A stretch of 8,874 bases of DNA, taken from NCBI GenBank assembly GCA_016780605.1, contig JADHLS010000169.1, positions 1-8,874 on the forward strand. Reading direction: 5' to 3'. Position 1 is the stretch's first letter; each line of letters opens with the position of its first letter. Of the stretch, positions 5,496-8,874 are shown piece after piece. The stretch comes from Reyranella sp. GTDB lineage: Bacteria > Pseudomonadota > Alphaproteobacteria > Reyranellales > Reyranellaceae. The notes beneath the pieces are model-generated. The model saw only the letters and a list, made by a program, of their open reading frames with translations. It was not told where the DNA came from and did no database searches. The translations under genes and the position numbers were made by a program.

Positions 5496-7030
5496 AGGAA
5501 GCTCTCGATTGTCTTGATGGTGTCGTCGAGCGCGCGGCCCTCGGCATCGGCCAGCGCGGCCTGCCGCAGGCGGCGCATCCAGTCGGCGGCATCGGCACGG
5601 CCTTCGAGCCGCGCCGCCATCACCATCAGGCGCGAGAACCGTCCCTCGCCGCGGTCGTGCGTGTCCGAATAGCCTTTGACCAGCCGGCGCGCCTCGAGGA
5701 TTTCCACGCCGAGCGGCACGTCGCGCTGCGCGGCTTTCAATGCCTGGTCGAGCCAGCCCTGCAGGTGCGCCGTCTCGCGCTGATGGCGCAAGGTGCCGCG
5801 CCGGAAACGCCTGAAGCCGGCGAGAAAGTACAGCGGCAGGAACCAACCAATCGTGCCGGTCTGCACCCGCCGGCCGCGATCAATCAGCCGGCGCAACGGG
5901 CCGGGATGGGCCTCGATCCAGCGACCGAGCCCGGCGGGCAAGGTGCCGCAGACCTCCTCCAGGCGGGGATGCATGAATTCGGTGGCGTAGACGATCTGGT
6001 CGGGCCGGGCGGCCACTTCCGCGCGCACGCGGTCGAAGCGGCTGCCGCGAGTCTTGAGGTCGGCGACGCGGATCACGTCGTCATAGGCCATGGCGCGGGC
6101 GATCTGCTTGGCCGCGGCCTCGGTCAGCGCTCCCTTGTCGATATCGGCGAACGGCTTCAGGCGGTCGAGGTACTCTGCGCCATAGGCCACGTCCTGGAAA
6201 TCGACGACGCGCGCGAGGCCGGCCGCAATCATGCGATGCGCCGCCTGCGGGAAGTCGCGGCGCACGCGCTCGACAAGCGCGTCGTAGGCTGCATCGCCGA
6301 TGGTCTGCAGCTCGGGGAAATGTTTTAGCGTGGCACCGGTGCGAGGGGGTGGCGGAGTCGGCGTGCGCCGCTCGGCGATCGCCGCGTCATAGGCGCGGCC
6401 AAAGGCCCGCAGGCTCGCTTCGACGCCGAGGCCGGCTTCGCGGATCGCAGCTTCGTAGGCCTCGCGCGGAAAGGGCAGCGCGCCCGAGGCCGCGAGCGCG
6501 CCGAACAGGGCGGCCGAGATCACGCTCTCGCTCTGCTCGGCGATGGCCGCCATGTCGAAGGCGAGGAACTGCTTGGCCGACGCGCGCGCCGCCTCATAGA
6601 CCTTGGCCGGATCGCCGGCGCCGTCGCCGGGCACGATCTTCTCGCTCACGGCATAGGCGCGGTGCGACGAGGCAATGAGGGTCGTGCGATCGGCCGAGAC
6701 CAGGCCGCGCTGCATGGCGCGACCGGCCTCCATCAGCTCGGCGCCGATCACGATGTCGACCTCGCCCGGGACCGGCATCAGCGACAGGACGGGACGGCGG
6801 CCCGACCCGTCCGAGGCGATGATCTCGACATAGTAGACCGTGGCGCCGGTGCGCTGGGCGACGCCCGGCACCGAGGTCGATTGCGCCAGCCAGCCCTGGG
6901 CCTCGGCCAGCGCCACGATCCAGTCGACCAGCACCCCGCCGCCCTGCCCGCCCATCGCCATCACGGCGATGGCGATCGGCCGGCGCGTGTCGAGGCGCGA
7001 GGCGCTGACGGTCGTGGCGACGGTGTCCAT
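5492..7030 (-). CDS. iorB: Indolepyruvate oxidoreductase beta subunit, long form with C-terminal extension
   Basis: Partner of the upstream alpha subunit. About 512 residues from the ATG at 7030, which lies one base after the alpha stop codon. An in-frame TTG at 7039 would add three residues and overlap the alpha gene by eight bases. Neither start has a clear Shine-Dalgarno sequence, so translational coupling is likely. Residues ~18-220 form the gamma/beta-type domain of 2-oxoacid:ferredoxin oxidoreductases: a glycine-rich GGQGGGVL at 27-34 and VPGVAQRTGAT around 55-65, which in this family helps bind substrate/CoA at the interface with alpha. A proline-rich linker (PPPPR, ~226-230) leads to a ~280-residue C-terminal domain beginning near LKHFPELQTIGD. 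It resembles the extension (DUF6537 type) of bacterial IOR proteins, whereas archaeal IorB is only about 200 residues. The role of the extension is unknown. The stop overlaps the dioxygenase start as ATGA. Confidence 0.92.
   Translation of the reverse strand: MDTVATTVSASRLDTRRPIAIAVMAMGGQGGGVLVDWIVALAEAQGWLAQSTSVPGVAQRTGATVYYVEIIASDGSGRRPVLSLMPVPGEVDIVIGAELMEAGRAMQRGLVSADRTTLIASSHRAYAVSEKIVPGDGAGDPAKVYEAARASAKQFLAFDMAAIAEQSESVISAALFGALAASGALPFPREAYEAAIREAGLGVEASLRAFGRAYDAAIAERRTPTPPPPRTGATLKHFPELQTIGDAAYDALVERVRRDFPQAAHRMIAAGLARVVDFQDVAYGAEYLDRLKPFADIDKGALTEAAAKQIARAMAYDDVIRVADLKTRGSRFDRVRAEVAARPDQIVYATEFMHPRLEEVCGTLPAGLGRWIEAHPGPLRRLIDRGRRVQTGTIGWFLPLYFLAGFRRFRRGTLRHQRETAHLQGWLDQALKAAQRDVPLGVEILEARRLVKGYSDTHDRGEGRFSRLMVMAARLEGRADAADWMRRLRQAALADAEGRALDDTIKTIESFL
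5502..5506 (-). promoter_or_regulatory. Ribosome-binding site of the dioxygenase large subunit
   Basis: GAGAG on the minus strand, six bases before the ATG at 5495. It supports that start over the longer in-frame extension inside iorB. It lies inside the end of the iorB coding sequence, as expected for overlapping, coupled genes. Confidence 0.5.
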
Positions 7031-7031
7031 G

Positions 7032-8874
7032 TCAGGCAAGCCGCAGCCGACGGCTGGCGCGCCGGCGCTGCAGGAAGCTGATGACGGCCGCGCGCAGCGA
7101 CGCCAGCGCGCGATCCCAGCGGCTGGGATTGATGATGATGTCGGCGCGATAGAACGACGGACACAGCACGGCCGCTTCCGCGACCTCGCCGCAATTGCCG
7201 CAGCCGACGCAGGAATTGTCGATCGCCGCCACCGGATCGTCCTTCAGGGGATCGGACGCCTGCTTGACCGACAGCGAGGGGCAGCCCGAGAGGCGGATGC
7301 AGGCGTGATCGCCGGTGCAGACATCCTCGTCGACGCCGAAGCGTTGCCGGACCATGCGCTCGCCCGCCTTCACGGCCTTGTTGAACAGCGGCCGCTCGCG
7401 GCGCTGACGGTTCAGCATGCATTCGGACGAGGCGACGATGACCTTGGGACCGGGCTCCTCTGTAGTCAGCGCCTCTTTCAGGGTGTCGCGAAGGCGGGCG
7501 ACATCGTAGGTGCGATCGATCTCGCGCACCCAGCCGACGCCCAGCCCCTTCACCGCCGCCGAGATCGGATGCCGGGTCGAGCGCGAGCGGTTGTTGGCAC
7601 GCGAGGACGGCAGGTCCTGGCCGCCGGTCGCCGACGAATAGAAGTTGTCGACGATCATCACCACGCCGTTGCTCTTGTTGAACACGGCGTTGCCGATGCC
7701 CGACGTAAGTCCGTTATGCCAGAAGCCGCCATCGCCCATCATGGCGATCGAGCGCTTGCCCGCCTTGACGTTGAAGGCCGAGGCCGAGGCCGGCCCCAGG
7801 CCATAGCCCATGGTGGTCGTGCCGATGTTGAAGGGCGGCATGATCGAGAACAGGTGGCAGCCGATATCGGCGGCGACGTGGTGCGGCCCCAGCTCGCGCT
7901 CGACCAGCTTCATGGCAGCGAAGATCGGCCGCTCGGGACAGCCGGTGCAGAAGCCCGGCGGCCGCGGCGGCACGACCTCGGCCAGCGCCTTGGCGTGCTT
8001 CTCTTCCAGCGCCGGCGATGCATTGCTGGCGCGCACCGCGGGCGCAAGAAAGTCCGGCACCCATTGCCGCACGAAGGCGCCGATGGCGTCGCCCATGACC
8101 GCGGCCGTGTATTCGCCGGCCATGGGGAACAGATCCTTGCCGGAGAGCGGCGTGTGAATGCCGGCCTGACGCAGGATCTTGGACAGCGCCTGCTCGATGA
8201 AGTCGGGCTGTCCCTCCTCGACCAGCAGCACGGCGCGCTTGTCGCGGCAGAACTCGGCGACCTCGTCGGGCACCAGGGGATAGGTGACGTTCAGCACGTA
8301 GAGCGGGATGCGGCTGGTGCCCCAGACGTCGGCCAGGCCCAGCCCCTGCAGAGCGCGCAGCGTGCCGTTGTACATGCCGCCCTGCACGATGATGCCGACA
8401 TCGCCGATGTCGCCCGGCACGAACTCGTTCATGCCGCGGTCCTTGATGAACTTCACGGCAGCCGGCCAGCGCTTCTCGATCTTCTCCTTCTCGTGCACGT
8501 AGGAGGCGGGCGGCAGCACGACGCGGTTGGTGTCGCGCCGCGGCGCCTCCAGCGCGTCCTTGACGCTCATCGTCGGCGGCTGGTTGTTGCGGGTGCGGAA
8601 GCTGCCGCGCACATGGCAGGCGCGGATGCGCACTTCCAGCATGACCGGCGTGTTCGACGCCTCGGAAAGCTCGAAACCCAGCTCGACCGAGCGCACGATG
8701 CTCTCGACGTCGGGCTTGGGATCGAGCAGCCAGATCTGCGATTTCATGGCGTAGGCGTGGCTGCGCTCCTGCATGATCGAGGAGCCTTCGCCGTAATCCT
8801 CGCCGACGATGATCAGCGCGCCGCCGGTGACGCCGCCCGAGGCCAGGTTGGCGAGCGCATCCGACGCCACGTTG
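7032..8874 (-). CDS. iorA: Indolepyruvate:ferredoxin oxidoreductase, alpha (TPP-binding) subunit, N-terminus missing
   Basis: Partial: the reading frame runs off the high-coordinate edge, leaving the last ~612 residues. The family oxidatively decarboxylates aryl-pyruvates (indole-3-pyruvate is typical) with CoA to aryl-acetyl-CoA, passing electrons to ferredoxin; it is cytoplasmic. Counting from the GTG codon at 8870, the fragment begins in the pyrimidine-domain region (VGEDYGEGSS, about 23-31). It then has a CTGCPER motif at 308-314, equivalent to the CxGCP motif of IorA proteins. A thiamine-diphosphate signature follows (GDG at 379-381, DN at 408-409). A C-terminal ferredoxin-like module has two cysteine sets: C518/C524/C530 with Asp521 where a second Cys is expected, and C554/C557/C560/C570. 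The Arg-rich tail (QRRRASRRLRLA) ends the protein. It is followed at once by the iorB-like gene, its expected partner. Family assignment is strong; the substrate (indolepyruvate or another arylpyruvate) is inferred from the family name only. Confidence 0.93.
   Translation of the reverse strand, partial: NVASDALANLASGGVTGGALIIVGEDYGEGSSIMQERSHAYAMKSQIWLLDPKPDVESIVRSVELGFELSEASNTPVMLEVRIRACHVRGSFRTRNNQPPTMSVKDALEAPRRDTNRVVLPPASYVHEKEKIEKRWPAAVKFIKDRGMNEFVPGDIGDVGIIVQGGMYNGTLRALQGLGLADVWGTSRIPLYVLNVTYPLVPDEVAEFCRDKRAVLLVEEGQPDFIEQALSKILRQAGIHTPLSGKDLFPMAGEYTAAVMGDAIGAFVRQWVPDFLAPAVRASNASPALEEKHAKALAEVVPPRPPGFCTGCPERPIFAAMKLVERELGPHHVAADIGCHLFSIMPPFNIGTTTMGYGLGPASASAFNVKAGKRSIAMMGDGGFWHNGLTSGIGNAVFNKSNGVVMIVDNFYSSATGGQDLPSSRANNRSRSTRHPISAAVKGLGVGWVREIDRTYDVARLRDTLKEALTTEEPGPKVIVASSECMLNRQRRERPLFNKAVKAGERMVRQRFGVDEDVCTGDHACIRLSGCPSLSVKQASDPLKDDPVAAIDNSCVGCGNCGEVAEAAVLCPSFYRADIIINPSRWDRALASLRAAVISFLQRRRASRRLRLA

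Noticed and set aside
4356..5672. Plus-strand open frame (438 codons)
   Set aside because: Antisense to the Rieske large subunit, which has full Rieske and iron-ligand motifs; the antisense product has no recognisable motif.
5496..5846. In-frame N-terminal extension of the Rieske large subunit
   Set aside because: It lies wholly within iorB and has no family similarity; family-like sequence begins shortly after the ATG at 5495.

Overview
The window is a tightly packed, one-strand catabolic operon from a GC-rich bacterium. Every supported gene lies on the minus strand, so transcription runs from high to low coordinates. The GC-rich codon use, the gene families and a long palindromic repeat built on a CCTCACCCTGAGGAGC arm suggest an alphaproteobacterium, probably of the Bradyrhizobium/Rhizobiales type. 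That taxonomic guess is an inference from style and was not tested. No tRNA, rRNA, CRISPR array, transposase, regulator or transporter is visible.

Layout in transcription order: (1) 8874-7032, alpha subunit of an indolepyruvate:ferredoxin oxidoreductase (IorA type), cut by the window edge at its N-terminus. (2) 7030-5492, the matching beta subunit (IorB) with a long C-terminal extension. (3) 5495-4167, Rieske-type aromatic-ring-hydroxylating dioxygenase large subunit. (4) 4161-3676, its small subunit. (5) a 179-base gap filled largely by a nested palindromic repeat (3513-3640). (6) 3496-2321, a thiolase-fold protein lacking all the classical thiolase catalytic residues. (7) 2324-1083, a fusion of a DUF35-type zinc-ribbon/OB-fold module to a short-chain dehydrogenase (SDR) domain whose active site is degenerate. 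(8) 1086-286, a metal-dependent cyclase-family hydrolase (kynurenine formamidase / isatin hydrolase superfamily). (9) 293-1, the N-terminal part of an SDR with an intact cofactor motif, cut by the window edge. Apart from the repeat-filled gap, consecutive genes overlap or lie within about 5 bases of each other, several with ATGA stop/start overlaps, so the set is probably translationally coupled.

The gene set fits breakdown of an indolic or other aryl-acetic/aryl-pyruvic compound. My working model, which is an inference, is as follows. IorAB converts an arylpyruvate such as indole-3-pyruvate to the aryl-acetyl-CoA and reduces ferredoxin. The Rieske dioxygenase hydroxylates the ring, for indole at C2/C3. 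An SDR oxidises the resulting diol. The thiolase-like/DUF35 pair acts as a retro-aldolase that removes the side chain as acetyl-CoA. The cyclase-family enzyme then hydrolyses the released ring, for example isatin to isatinate. The most unusual parts are the thiolase stripped of its catalytic residues, paired with a DUF35 module fused to an apparently dead SDR, and the large palindromic repeat inside the operon.
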